64,000 bases of DNA from Ascoidea asiatica. Its lineage: Eukaryota; Ascomycota; Saccharomycetes; Ascoideales; Ascoideaceae. The DNA is taken from NCBI GenBank assembly GCA_001600695.1, contig BCKQ01000001.1, positions 662,877 through 726,876 of the forward strand, given 5' to 3'. The notes below the pieces were generated by a model. It saw nothing but the letters and a program-made list of their open reading frames with translations. It ran no database searches and was not told the origin of the DNA. Position 1 is the stretch's first letter; each line of letters begins with the position of its first letter. This document shows, piece after piece, positions 32,215-42,185 of the stretch. The position numbers and the translations under genes were made by a program.

Positions 32215-33849
32215 ATGAATTATTTAAATCAATCAGATAATGATATAATTAAAAAATTTCAATATATTTCAAACTATGAATCTCAAAAATTAAAATCAAA
32301 TAAAATTTTGAATAAATTACTGAATAATTCAATTGAATTTAATCAAAGAAATAGATATAATAGTATAATTCCATTTAACTATAATAGAGTTAAATTGAAT
32401 ACTATAAATAATTCAATTCATAGTGATTATATAAATGCTTCCTATATTAATTTAAATAATAATAACTCAAATAATAATTCAAATAAAAGTTATATTGCAA
32501 CTCAAGGTCCTTTGAAAAATACTACAAATCATTTTTGGCAAATGTGTTATCAATTACATCAAAAAATTATAATAATTATAATGTTAACTCCATTAATTAA
32601 TGAAAAAAATAATGTAGAAAATTGTTTTAAATATTTTCCAGATTCAAACTCAAATTCAAATTTCAATTCTAATCTGGATTTGAATTCAAGTTATAATTCA
32701 AATTCAAATGAAATGTTTATTTCAAAAATTGATGGATTTAAAAGTGATTTAATCTTAAAATTCTTAAATACTCAAAATTTCAGTGATAAAAACTTTAAAA
32801 TCAATAGATTTTTATTAAAACCTTTAAAATTTAAGAAAAATTATTTAAAAAATAAATTATCTCCAATAATTTCAAATGATTATATTAACAATGAGAATGA
32901 TAATATACAAAGATCAAATAGAGCAAATTTAATAAGTTATTACCATGATGACGATACCGATAATGAAAACGATAATAATTATGATGATGATGATGAAAAT
33001 AATAACGAAGAAAAGTTTGTTTATCAGTTCATTTATGAAAATTGGACTGATTTTTCAAAACCTCCTTCAATAGAGTCAATTATTCAATTATCTGAAAAAG
33101 CAAATGAAATTTTAGATTGTAATAATCAAAAATTCAATAACACTATCAATAATAACAGTAATATTATCAATGACAATAATCAACAAGATCAAAATCAAAA
33201 TCAAAATCAAATACAAAATCTAAGTCAAAATACTTCAATAGTTCATTGTTCTGCAGGGGTTGGAAGAACTGGAACTTTTATTGCAATTGATCATATTTTA
33301 TCAAATAAAAAAGATTTTATACCTTTACCTATAATTGATACAAAAATGAAAAGATCAAAATCAATAAAATCTAATAAATCTTTAAGATCTTTCAAATCAA
33401 ATAAATCCTCTCCAATAAACTTGAATTATGAACCATTACCATCTCCAAATTCTTTGAGTTCATCAAATTCCTTAAATAAAAAAATTCAAATAAACTCTTA
33501 TTATAATTATAATTCAAATAATCCCTCTTTTAATCTTTCAACTAACAATATACCAAAATTAAATAAAATTAATTTAATTAAAAAAGTTCAAAAAGTTTTA
33601 TATAATTCAAATTCAAAATCTAATAATAATGATATAATTGACTTCAGTAATTTTAATTTAAATGAAGATTCAAAATATTCAATTGAAAATTTTCAGAATA
33701 ATCTCAAAAACTCAAATGATCCAATTGTTGACTTAGTCTTGAATTTGAAAAATCAAAGAATGTATATGGTTGAAAGCCAGGCTCAATTTTCTTTTATTTA
33801 TGAAGTTGCAAAATATTTATACTCTAATAAAGTTCATCCAAAAAAATGA
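32215..33849 (+). CDS. Protein tyrosine phosphatase (PTP1-like) with large insertions
   Basis: A 544-residue classical PTP. Family landmarks in order: NRYNSIIPFNYNRVKL near residue 42, HSDYINASYI near 70, SYIATQGPL near 92, WQMCYQ near 107, an acid-loop region YENWTDFSKPP near 275 (WTD in place of WPD, Asp kept), and the P-loop HCSAGVGRTG at residues 344-353 with nucleophile Cys345. The Q-loop region QRMYMVESQAQFSFIYEV lies near 506. The catalytic set is complete, so it should be active. Asn/Ser/Asp-rich inserts split the domain, the largest (about 130 residues) lying between the P-loop and the Q-loop. S. cerevisiae Ptp1 is 335 residues. The short N-terminus favours a Ptp1 type over Ptp2/Ptp3. 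CTG codons occur in non-conserved positions. Confidence 0.88.
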   Translation: MNYLNQSDNDIIKKFQYISNYESQKLKSNKILNKLLNNSIEFNQRNRYNSIIPFNYNRVKLNTINNSIHSDYINASYINLNNNNSNNNSNKSYIATQGPLKNTTNHFWQMCYQLHQKIIIIIMLTPLINEKNNVENCFKYFPDSNSNSNFNSNLDLNSSYNSNSNEMFISKIDGFKSDLILKFLNTQNFSDKNFKINRFLLKPLKFKKNYLKNKLSPIISNDYINNENDNIQRSNRANLISYYHDDDTDNENDNNYDDDDENNNEEKFVYQFIYENWTDFSKPPSIESIIQLSEKANEILDCNNQKFNNTINNNSNIINDNNQQDQNQNQNQIQNLSQNTSIVHCSAGVGRTGTFIAIDHILSNKKDFIPLPIIDTKMKRSKSIKSNKSLRSFKSNKSSPINLNYEPLPSPNSLSSSNSLNKKIQINSYYNYNSNNPSFNLSTNNIPKLNKINLIKKVQKVLYNSNSKSNNNDIIDFSNFNLNEDSKYSIENFQNNLKNSNDPIVDLVLNLKNQRMYMVESQAQFSFIYEVAKYLYSNKVHPKK

Positions 33850-34775
33850 ATCTAACTCTATCATTTATATTTTAGTTTTTTTCTTTTTTTTTTTTTTCTT
33901 TTCACATTTCTTTAATTCTGCTTCCAATCTTTTCTTAGTTTTTTTTATCTCTTCTTTTGATATGTTTCTATATTGTGTTTCCTTTGTTGGTTCTTGGTTC
34001 TATTTTATTTCTTATATTCCCCGTTCCTTTCAGATAATCTCATAATACTTTTATACTAAATTTATTTATTTTACTTTTTGTTATTTGATGGTTATTCTCT
34101 GGTTGGTTTAATCGTTTTTTTTTGTTTAGTTTAAGTTTTTCAGGTTAAGTTTTGTGAGAAATATAATTATTTCCAAAATGGTCATTACAAATATTTTTTT
34201 CACTATATATTTCAATAGACAAAGTTTTTTTAATCTCAAAGACTACAAATATAACTGAGTATTTTTTTTCATAACGAATGTATATTACTTTTATATAATA
34301 ATAAAATTATTATACAGTATATAAAATGAATAAATGATGATTATAAAGAATGACTAATAGTTAGGACATCAAGGTTATTACCGTAAGCAAAAAAAAAAGA
34401 GAAAGAAAAAGAGACAAAGATTATAAAAAGGAAGATTGAAATAGGAAGGAATTGAAATTGAAACAAACAAAAGTTAATAAAGAATTGAAAACTTTGAAGC
34501 AAATAAAATAATATGTAAAAATGTATAATAAAAAAGAAACGTGAAATAATAGGTTTTAAAAGTTTCAACATAAGCGTTAAAAGAACATATAAATAACGTT
34601 ATATAAATAAGAAAGGAAACGTTAATTGAGAATTTTTTTTTTTTAATATAAAAAAATAAGAAAACAGAAAGTCAAATTGAGATTGAGATCAAAAAGGAGA
34701 TAAAAAGAAGGAAGAAAAAGTAGTTTTTTATTTAAAAAAAATATAAATTTCAAATTAAGTTTAAATATTATTCAA
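33850..34775. other. Convergent 3' region after the phosphatase gene
   Basis: No gene is seen. T-rich tracts (about 33878-33898) follow the phosphatase stop, and A/T runs (34630-34650) precede the end of the glutaredoxin-like gene. This is consistent with 3' UTRs of two convergent genes. Confidence 0.5.
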
Positions 34776-35712
34776 TTAGGACATGAAACTTAAATCAATT
34801 TTTTCAATTGTGAAAATTCCTTCACCTAATTTTTTAAGATAATCTAATAGATAACCATCATTATGTAATTGAATTAATTGTCTTGCATTTGCAATTGGTT
34901 TTCCAGCAATAATCATACCTGGTAAAATATTTTCATTTGGAGACAATTTAAGATGATCATCAAATACAACATCAGCAATATTTGATTTATATAAAGAATA
35001 ATTTAATTTATCTTCAATTTTAATTGAAGGTATATTAATATTTATTGGTTCTCTTGAATTTTCCTTTGTTGTTTCAAGTTCAGATTTAATTTCCTTTTCT
35101 TGAGATTGTTGATCAACTGATTGTTCTTGATCGATTTCTTGTTGTTTTTCAGATAAAAGAGATGAAACTTCATCAATATTTGAGAGTTCATTTTCAAAAT
35201 TATCATTATCATTTAAAATATCATTTTCAATGTTTTGTTTTTCAATATCTTCAATATCTTTAAGATCTTGTTTATTATTTTCCATAATAATTTTTTCATT
35301 ATTAATAAAATTATTTAAATTTTCAATTTTTTCAATTTTCTCAATATTTTTAGATAAAAGTTTTAAATTTGATTCTGAATTTGAATTTGAATCAAAATCA
35401 TAATCCAATTCTTTTTTATAATCTCTTTTAATTTTTAAATTATTATTTGAAGTTTGTTTTGAATTTGAAACTAAGTTGTTATTGTTATTGTTATTACTAT
35501 CGAGTTTATTTAAATTTAATTTGGTATAAAAGGAATTAATATAAGAAGATAAATCTCTAAAATGAGGATGTTTATCTAAAGATACATAAGTTGGTACAGG
35601 AGTTATTTGATAATTAGTTCTAATAATTTTTAATAAATCTTTTGAAATTTGATTATCATTTGAAATTTTTGAAGAAGGAGATAAAATAATTGGTGAATGA
35701 TCAATAATTTCA

Positions 35713-35747
<35 letters not shown>

Positions 35748-36731
35748 TTCAGTATTATGATTATTATTATAATCTTTAATTGAATCTTTTATTGAATCTT
35801 TATCAGCATAAGTTGAAGAATGTTTATTATTATTAATATTATTAACAATTAAAGAAGATAAATCCGAATCTATAGAAGGAATTGGTAAATTTTGATTATC
35901 CCAAGTGAAAATAACTAAAGGAGATAAAGAAGCAATTGATCTAAAATCATCAACAGGATTAAATTCATTTTTATTTGTCTTTGAATTTGAATTGGAGTTA
36001 GAATTTGAATTATGATTTGCATTTATTATTGAATTTGTATTTGTGTTTGAATTGATAGATTTATTAATAGATTTATTATTATTAATTGGAGATAATTTAT
36101 ATAATAATTTTATAATTGATAAAGAAGAGAATAAGAAAATTATAAGGAAGAAAATGATAAAGAAAAAATTTAAGAAAAATGAATTTTTTTTAATTTTTCT
36201 TTTATTTAAATTATATCTTGAATTTGAAATTGATTTTAAATGTTTTGAATTAAATTTTGATTTTAAATTTTTTTTTGAATTTATTGAAATTGAAGATGAA
36301 TTACTTAATTGATTTTTATTATGATTGATAAATAAAGAATTTTTTTCATTCAAATTATTATTATTTATATCTAATGGAGATAAGATATTGTTATTGTTAT
36401 TGTTATTACTATTAGAATCTATATTATTGTTATTATTATTATTAATATTATTATTATTGATTGATTGTATATTATTATGATTGTCTATGTTATTATCTAA
36501 AGAGTTATCTATGGTGTTTTCTAGATTATTAATGATTATATTATTATTAATATTATCATTATCATTATCATTATCATTTAAAATATCAATATTATTATTT
36601 AAATCATTCATTCCAGATTCTATATCAATTTTAAAAGAATTTAGATTCAAATTTGAGTTTTTTTTATCAAATGGATCAAAATTTGAAGAAGTTAGATTCA
36701 ATGATAAATTATTATTTTTTCTTGAAGACAT
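34776..36731 (-). CDS. Membrane-anchored glutaredoxin-fold protein lacking cysteine
   Basis: A 651-residue protein from the ATG at 36731. Residues 1-180 are Asn/Asp/Ser low complexity. One strongly hydrophobic segment (about 184-212) suggests a type II anchor like Golgi Grx6/Grx7. A split glutaredoxin-like fold follows. SPLVIFTWDN near 270 sits where Grx has its first strand and CxxC/S. YVSLDKHPHFRDLSSYI near 380-395 matches the VELDxHxxGxELQxYL helix region. ILPGMIIAGKPIANARQLIQ near 603-622 matches TVPxIFIxGxxIGGxxDIxxL, keeping the cis-Pro, then LHNDGYLLDYLKKLG. An acidic, Asn-rich insert of about 190 residues divides the fold. I found no Cys anywhere in the chain, so a redox role is unlikely. 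The family assignment is by pattern only. Confidence 0.65.
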
Positions 36732-37279
36732 TTTGAATTAGATTGTTTAATAATTATTTGATTATTTGAATAATGATTTGATTTATTTGAATTTGATAAG
36801 TTATAATATCTAATATATTTATATATTTATATATTTATAATTATATATTTATATTTATATTTATATTATTAATTTTTGAAGATGAAATGACTTTATAATG
36901 GATTAAAAATCTTTATAAAAAAGAAGTGGATAAGAGATTATTTATAAAATGAAAATAATCTTTAATTATCTTAGAAGAAGGCTTAAAATGAATATATTTT
37001 TGATTTGGACTTAGACCAAAGTAAAAAGGATTGAATAAAAGAATAAATTATTAATTAAATAACTAAAATAAGAATAAGAAATAAGGAATAAGGAATAAGA
37101 AATTAAAATAGGAATAAGAATTGAAATAGGAATAAATATTTCAATTTGAATTGATTTAAGGATTGAATAATAATAAAAAGAATTGAAGATTTGAATAAAA
37201 GTGCGATGGAGTGATTTTAGTAGTGAAGAATTATTTTAATTGCTGGAGATTTGATAAAGCAGTGAAAATTACTGTTATT

Positions 37280-37640
37280 ATTGTAGCAGGGCATTGTTAT
37301 TAGTGCACACTTCGTTAGTGTGGTTATGTGGGTGTGATTCATCCCGAAACACGCGGTGGTTTCTTTTTATACAGGTGTGCGCCTGCTCCAGTGCACGTAT
37401 CCAGGGCTTGGGTGCCGCGGCAGTTGGCAAAGGAGTCCCAAGCCTTCGGGTATTGAATCTCCTGCCTCGCGGTTCTGATGTATTTTTATTCAGTCTCTTC
37501 TCGGTCTTAAGTGTGTTTCCATGAGTCTAGACCGTGGACTGAGGAAGACCAGTGCAATGGGATCAACCCCAATGGGGATTGGTGCGCATCTAGACATCAT
37601 TCTGGAACCAGTTAAATGGTTCTGATGTATTTTTTTAATC
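37280..37640 (+). ncRNA. Candidate structured non-coding RNA (unassigned)
   Basis: Readable helices include AGGGCTTGGG (37403-37412) with CCCAAGCCTT (37437-37446), enclosing the palindrome TGCCGCGGCA (37413-37422). GTCTAGA (37525-37531) pairs with TCTAGAC (37589-37595), enclosing a CCCCAATGGGGATTGG region. A terminal hairpin GAACCA (37605-37610) / TGGTTC (37617-37622) is followed by a T7 run (37630-37636), like a Pol III stop. A 17-base direct repeat GGTTCTGATGTATTTTT occurs at 37471-37487 and 37618-37634, each copy ending in T runs. I could not match it to SRP, RNase P, U1-U6 or U3. It could instead be promoter DNA. Confidence 0.35.
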
Positions 37641-37729
37641 CCGTGGCCTTGTTTGTGGTAAGCTTCGAGTCAAGCTGAAGCTTCCTTCGAGGGAATGCCG
37701 GGGAAGACATGTTTCTACATTGGGATCCC

Positions 37730-37761
<32 letters not shown>

Positions 37762-37782
37762 TTGTTGCTGTTGTTGTTGTTG
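37730..37782. repeat. GTT trinucleotide array
   Basis: About seventeen GTT units with a few interruptions (TTT, GCT), directly readable. It lies in a non-coding GC-richer island and not in a gene. Confidence 0.85.
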
Positions 37783-38705
37783 TTAATTACAACAAAAGAA
37801 CTGTTTTGTTCCTTTGTTCTGTTACATTTCTGATGTTGCAAGGGAAACTTCTGGAGCTTGTTCCCCGCGGGCAGCAAGATCTGGTGCGCATGGTTTCCTC
37901 AGAGTGAGATCGTAGTACCGGCAGTGGTAGCAGAATGGATTGTAGAATGGGTAGCAGAATGGATAAAATTATATTATGGAAAGCAGGCTGTGTGAGCAAG
38001 TGAAACCGGTGATAATCGGTGGAATCTGGCGGAGTCTGGTAGATTTGTGGATTCTTAAATGGATTCTGGAATGGATTGTCGATGAAGTTGACCGAGTTGA
38101 CCCTTTCATAGTGATAGTAATAGTTTAAGAGTGTGTCTTTAAGATTGCTGAAGCAGATTCATTTAACTAAGCCAATAAACGGACCGTATCTTAAATTAAA
38201 CAGTATGAAAACTGTAAATACATCTAAAAATATAGTTTAATCTTGGATTTTCTTTGATTTTCCTTAAATTCTCTTCTTTGGGCATTTAAGTTTCTTTTCC
38301 TCCTAATTGACTGAATTTCTTTTCTTTTTCGGTCCATTTCCGTTTCCGTTTCCATATCTAACAATTTCCATGCTTATTTCCATACATATTTCCATACTTA
38401 TTTCCATATCCAGATCCGTTTCCAATTTCATTTCCTTTCAAATCTTTCATTTTAAATTTTACTTCTACACAATTTAATTCAACTGAAATTCAATTAAATA
38501 TTTTCACTATTATTATTATTATTATTACTATTATTCAATAGATTCAATCTATTGGTATCATTTTTAATTTAATTCAATCACTATTAGACAATCAATATTA
38601 AAATACTTTCAAATTACTATTAATTTAATAGTAAACTGATAGATATATTACATTCGCTTTATATATACATTTTCATTAAAAGTAATTAATAACCTCTATT
38701 GAGTT

Positions 38706-39599
38706 ATGGCAGATAATTCATTAGCTGTAGGTCTAGCTGTTGGAATACCTTCTGCTTTAGTTTTTATTTCATTATTTATTTGGTGGATAAAATCAAATAA
38801 ATTCTTAAAGAATTACGATAATAATTTATCAAATATAGATTCTATTGTGAATAATGATAGTAATATTAATAAAAATAATGATGATATAGAAAAAAACTAT
38901 ATCTCAACCACCGTCAATGATAAAAATATAAACACAGATAACAATAATATTAAGAATCCTAAGAAATCTACAAAATATAGAAACTATAGAACATATTATT
39001 CTCCCAATGGCAGTAATAATCCTAATCCTAATCCTAATCCTAATCCTAATCCTAGCATCAGTATCAACACAAACAGCAACAGCAGCGAGGCAATAAATCC
39101 CACCTTCAGCACTTTGTCTCCCTTGAAGGAGTCCTCAGAGACCAAATCACCAAGCAACAGACTGAGCAGCAAACTCTCCAACAACAACGAATTAACCATC
39201 CCCACAGACTCCACACTTTCAACATCATCACTTGATTCCACTTCCAATGGCACCTCAAATGGAACTTCCAGTGGAAATTCTTTTCCTCGTCACTCCATCA
39301 ACAATTCCTTTGCCTCGAAACCCCTCAAAAGCACCATCCCCGGCAGCAATAACAACACAAACAGCACAAATAACACTGCTTTCAATCGCGCTTCTGCCAC
39401 ATCTTCCTTCTATGACACTTTGGTGCCTGTGTTGCCAGATCCAAACACGTTGTCTCCGAATAATTTAAACAATCTAAGCACTTTAAACATTAACAACGTC
39501 ACCGATAATCATCATAATCACCATAATCATAACAATCATTCTTCATTAACAAGAATCTCATTGAACTCTTCATCAGATTTATCCAACTCAATCACTTAA
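38706..39599 (+). CDS. Skg6/Tos2-like single-pass membrane protein
   Basis: A 297-residue protein with a very short extracellular N-end, then one membrane segment at about residues 5-27 (LAVGLAVGIPSALVFISLFIWW) followed by Lys. This VGLAVGIPxAL form is like the transmembrane domain of the Skg6/Tos2 family, single-pass proteins at polarised growth sites and the bud neck in yeast. The rest is a cytosolic low-complexity tail: Asn/Asp, a Pro-Asn repeat (near 104-115), Ser/Thr-rich, then His/Asn. Codon use in the tail (39000-39440) is clearly GC-richer than its neighbours, with CCC, AGC and CTC codons. The assignment rests on the short membrane motif alone. It converges on RTF2. Confidence 0.6.
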   Translation: MADNSLAVGLAVGIPSALVFISLFIWWIKSNKFLKNYDNNLSNIDSIVNNDSNINKNNDDIEKNYISTTVNDKNINTDNNNIKNPKKSTKYRNYRTYYSPNGSNNPNPNPNPNPNPSISINTNSNSSEAINPTFSTLSPLKESSETKSPSNRLSSKLSNNNELTIPTDSTLSTSSLDSTSNGTSNGTSSGNSFPRHSINNSFASKPLKSTIPGSNNNTNSTNNTAFNRASATSSFYDTLVPVLPDPNTLSPNNLNNLSTLNINNVTDNHHNHHNHNNHSSLTRISLNSSSDLSNSIT

Positions 39600-39999
39600 A
39601 TCACTCAAATCACTTGAATTATTCAAATCATATAAAACCATCTCAATTTCCTACATTTTTATTTCATCTTCTTCTTTTCTCTTTTTTTTTATTCTTTTTT
39701 TATTCAATTTTATCTGGTTTTGGTTCTTCTCAAATTGGTTTGTGCTTTCGTTTGTTACTCCAAGGGGTTTTCTTTCTTTCTTTCATAAAATATTGTTTTT
39801 TATTAAAAATTGTCTATTTTCATCATTCATTTAATCTGTTTTTATTTCCATAACCATTTCCATTTCATTCTTTCATTTCTCTATTCATTTACATTATTCT
39901 TATCAAAAAATGAAATTGACTATAAAGTTATATATATATATATATATATAAACAAATAAATACAAATATCAAAATAAATCCATTTAATATCTCTTTTCT
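39600..39999. other. Convergent 3' region with a TA run
   Basis: Between the stop codons of the Skg6-like gene and RTF2. It is T-rich, with a TA dinucleotide array near 39930-39950. No gene is seen. Confidence 0.5.
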
Positions 40000-41020
40000 T
40001 CATTCTTTATCTTTTAGTCTTTTCTTATCTAGTTTTCCTACTTTGAATACTTTAGAAACTTTATGCACTTTATGTGTTTTACTTTTCTTATCTTTCTTAT
40101 CTTTCTTATCTTTCTTAAATTTCAATGAATGAAAAATATTCAAATTATTCAAATATTTCATTCTTTTAACTTGATTCAATTCAATTTCTTTATCATCTGG
40201 ATATAAGTAAATAATATTATATGGTGATATTTTCTTAAAACAATTCGGACATCTATTAGTTTTTAATTCATCTTTACTAATATTACCAATATTATCAATA
40301 TCATTAATATCATTAATATTACTCATCTCAATTTGATTTTTAATTTTTTTTAAAATTTCTTTACAATCTTCTTTATTTTCACTTTTTTCAAAAAATTTAT
40401 TATAATTAAAATAATCTTTTTCATCATTATAATTTAAATTTATTAAATTTTCTTTAATTATTTTATTTGATAATAAACATCCACATTCAACAAAATAAAA
40501 AAATTTAAATTGATTATTTAAATTATTCTCATTTATCATTTCATAATTAGATATTGGACATTTAATTTGAATATTTTCTTCTCCATTATTATTATTATCA
40601 TCATTAGTTTTAATATCATATGATATTCTTAAATTAACTAAATCCTTTATTGAATTTAAATGGTTTAAATTTTTTCTTTCTTTAAAATCTTTATTATATC
40701 CTTGGTTTTTATCTAATAAATAATTTAATATATTAAATTTATTATATAAATTACCTTGGAAATCAGATACCAAATATTTACTTAATTTATCATTTAATAA
40801 ATAACATTGATTAAATTTATTTATTCTACTATATTTCAATTTTAAAATTTCATTTTCTTTATTAGTATTACCATTTTTTCCTTCATTTATATCAATTAAA
40901 TCTGACCTTTTAATTATTGATCCTCCATCATTCTATTAAAATATTCCATATTAGTATTTTATTCTTATAGTAAATATTATATATTATATATTATATATTA
41001 TATATTAAACTTACACCCAT
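40000..41020 (-). CDS. RTF2: Rtf2 family replication-termination factor, two exons
   Basis: Exon 1 is only ATG GGT (41015-41020). The intron (40933-41014, 82 bases) has donor GTAAGT, branch point TACTAAT and acceptor AATAG. Exon 2 (40000-40932) then reads NDGGSIIKRSDL, restoring the family start MGNDGGSI. The spliced protein is 312 residues. The Rtf2 domain continues with VSDFQGNLYNKFNILNYLLDK, NSIKDLVNLRI, and a degenerate RING/U-box pair: CPISNYEM with FVECGCLLSNK, then CPNCFKKISPYNIIYLYP. The tail is Lys-rich with KKD repeats and KVHKV-type repeats, suggesting nucleic-acid or nuclear binding. In fission yeast Rtf2 stabilises stalled forks at a replication barrier; in other eukaryotes it is removed from stalled forks by the proteasome. 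Confidence 0.9.
40933..41014 (-). other. RTF2 intron
   Basis: An 82-base intron after codon 2 in phase 0. The donor is GTAAGT (41009-41014), followed by TA repeats, then TACTAAT and acceptor TAG just before AAT. Its removal restores a conserved N-terminus, which is the main evidence. Confidence 0.9.
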
Positions 41021-41373
41021 TGTTATTAACTAATGTTATAGATTCTATTATATTCCAATATTATTCAATATATAATATATTTATTATCAAGATCACTTTA
41101 TTTTCAATTTCCGATTAGGTCAAAAATGCAAAAAAAAAAAAAGAAGCATATTGAAATAGCGTTTTCCGTAGATTTATATTATTCTTCACATTACATTTAT
41201 TTGCTTTCAAAATTACAACTACAACCTACAAACTACAAATCTCAATTTAATAATTATCAATAACTAATGAAAAAAAAAAAAAATTTATTTGAAATATAAA
41301 TTAAATACTAATTACAAGAATATATATGAACTAAGATCAAAGAGACTAAGAGACTAAGAGACTAACATTATTT
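41021..41373. promoter_or_regulatory. Intergenic region, COX14 3' end / RTF2 promoter
   Basis: AT-rich, between two minus-strand genes. A runs occur at 41130-41141 and 41271-41281, and a short GAGACTAA repeat at about 41341-41364. No gene or known site is recognised. Confidence 0.45.
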
Positions 41374-41595
41374 TTAATTTGAACTTGGATTGGAAATTAC
41401 TACATTTTCTTTATTTTTTTCTTCTTCAGCTTTGATAAATGCTTCTAGTTTTCTTTGATTATTTTTACTATTAACAAATATTGTCCAACATGCTCCTCCT
41501 GCCATATATAATGATCCTCCAACTAATGTTAAAACTGTTAATCTATGAGCAACATCAAGTACTTTAGTATACCATGGATATCTACCAACTGCCAT
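41374..41595 (-). CDS. COX14: Cox14-type cytochrome c oxidase assembly/translation factor
   Basis: A 73-residue single-pass protein, close to the 70 residues of S. cerevisiae Cox14. The N-terminus [26 protein letters not shown] aligns with yeast [26 protein letters not shown]. The hydrophobic segment at about residues 19-41 is the inner-membrane anchor. The C-tail is charged. Cox14 binds newly made Cox1 with Mss51 and Coa3, and so couples COX1 translation to oxidase assembly. No intron is seen and the ATG at 41595 is the only plausible start. Confidence 0.93.
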   Translation of the reverse strand: [73 protein letters not shown]

Positions 41596-42185
41596 TATTC
41601 TATTCTTCTATTATATTATATTATATTGATTACTATATTATATTATAATATATTGTTATATAATTATTCCTTTTAATGTATTATTGATTTATTGATTTCC
41701 TACTATTAAAAACATAATTCTAATGATTAATATATATCATGGACTTTCATCGCTTTTCATGGCCTTTGAAATCGAATTCTTCACTTTTAACGTTATCATC
41801 CAATTTTTATTCACTTCTGCGTTCTTTTTGCGCTGAGTCAGCATTTTTATCAAAGATTAGTAAGCGTGTTTTTTTTTATTTAAAGATAATTTAACATTAC
41901 TCAATAAAACCATCCTCGGATTTAGTTTTTATAATTTAAAATACTTTTACTGAAGAAATTAGTAACTCAAATGTATGTGAAATAAATAATAAATAAAAGT
42001 TAATCATTCATTATGGTTATATAGAAATTTTTTAAAATATAAAAAAAATATGAAACTATATAAATGTGAAGGTGAACAAAATATGAAAAAAATAAAAAAA
42101 AAAGTGAATAAAAGAAAACATGATAAAAACATGCAAAAAGATGAATGAAATAATAAGAATTCAAAATATTCGAAAACTTATTAAT
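41596..42185. other. Intergenic region, HSP20 3' end / COX14 promoter
   Basis: AT-rich, with A-rich tracts near the HSP20 stop (42050-42120). No gene is seen. Confidence 0.45.

Larger units (their letters stand above)
36732..38705. promoter_or_regulatory. Divergent 2 kb region with a GC-richer core
   Basis: Upstream of both the glutaredoxin-like gene (minus) and the Skg6-like gene (plus). The flanks are AT-rich (A/T microsatellites near 36810-36870, AGGAATAAG-type repeats near 37075-37130). The centre (37280-38130) is GC-richer, with a structured block (listed separately) and a GTT array at 37730-37782. The plus-strand leader from 38250 is pyrimidine-rich, with TTTCCAT repeats. No protein gene is supported. 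Confidence 0.45.

Noticed and set aside
39011-39055. CCTAAT hexamer array resembling a telomere-type repeat
   Set aside because: It lies inside the coding frame and encodes Pro-Asn repeats; there is no sign of a chromosome end.
38996-39253. Minus-strand frame inside the Skg6-like gene
   Set aside because: It is the antisense shadow of the Pro-Asn and Ser repeats of the plus-strand gene.
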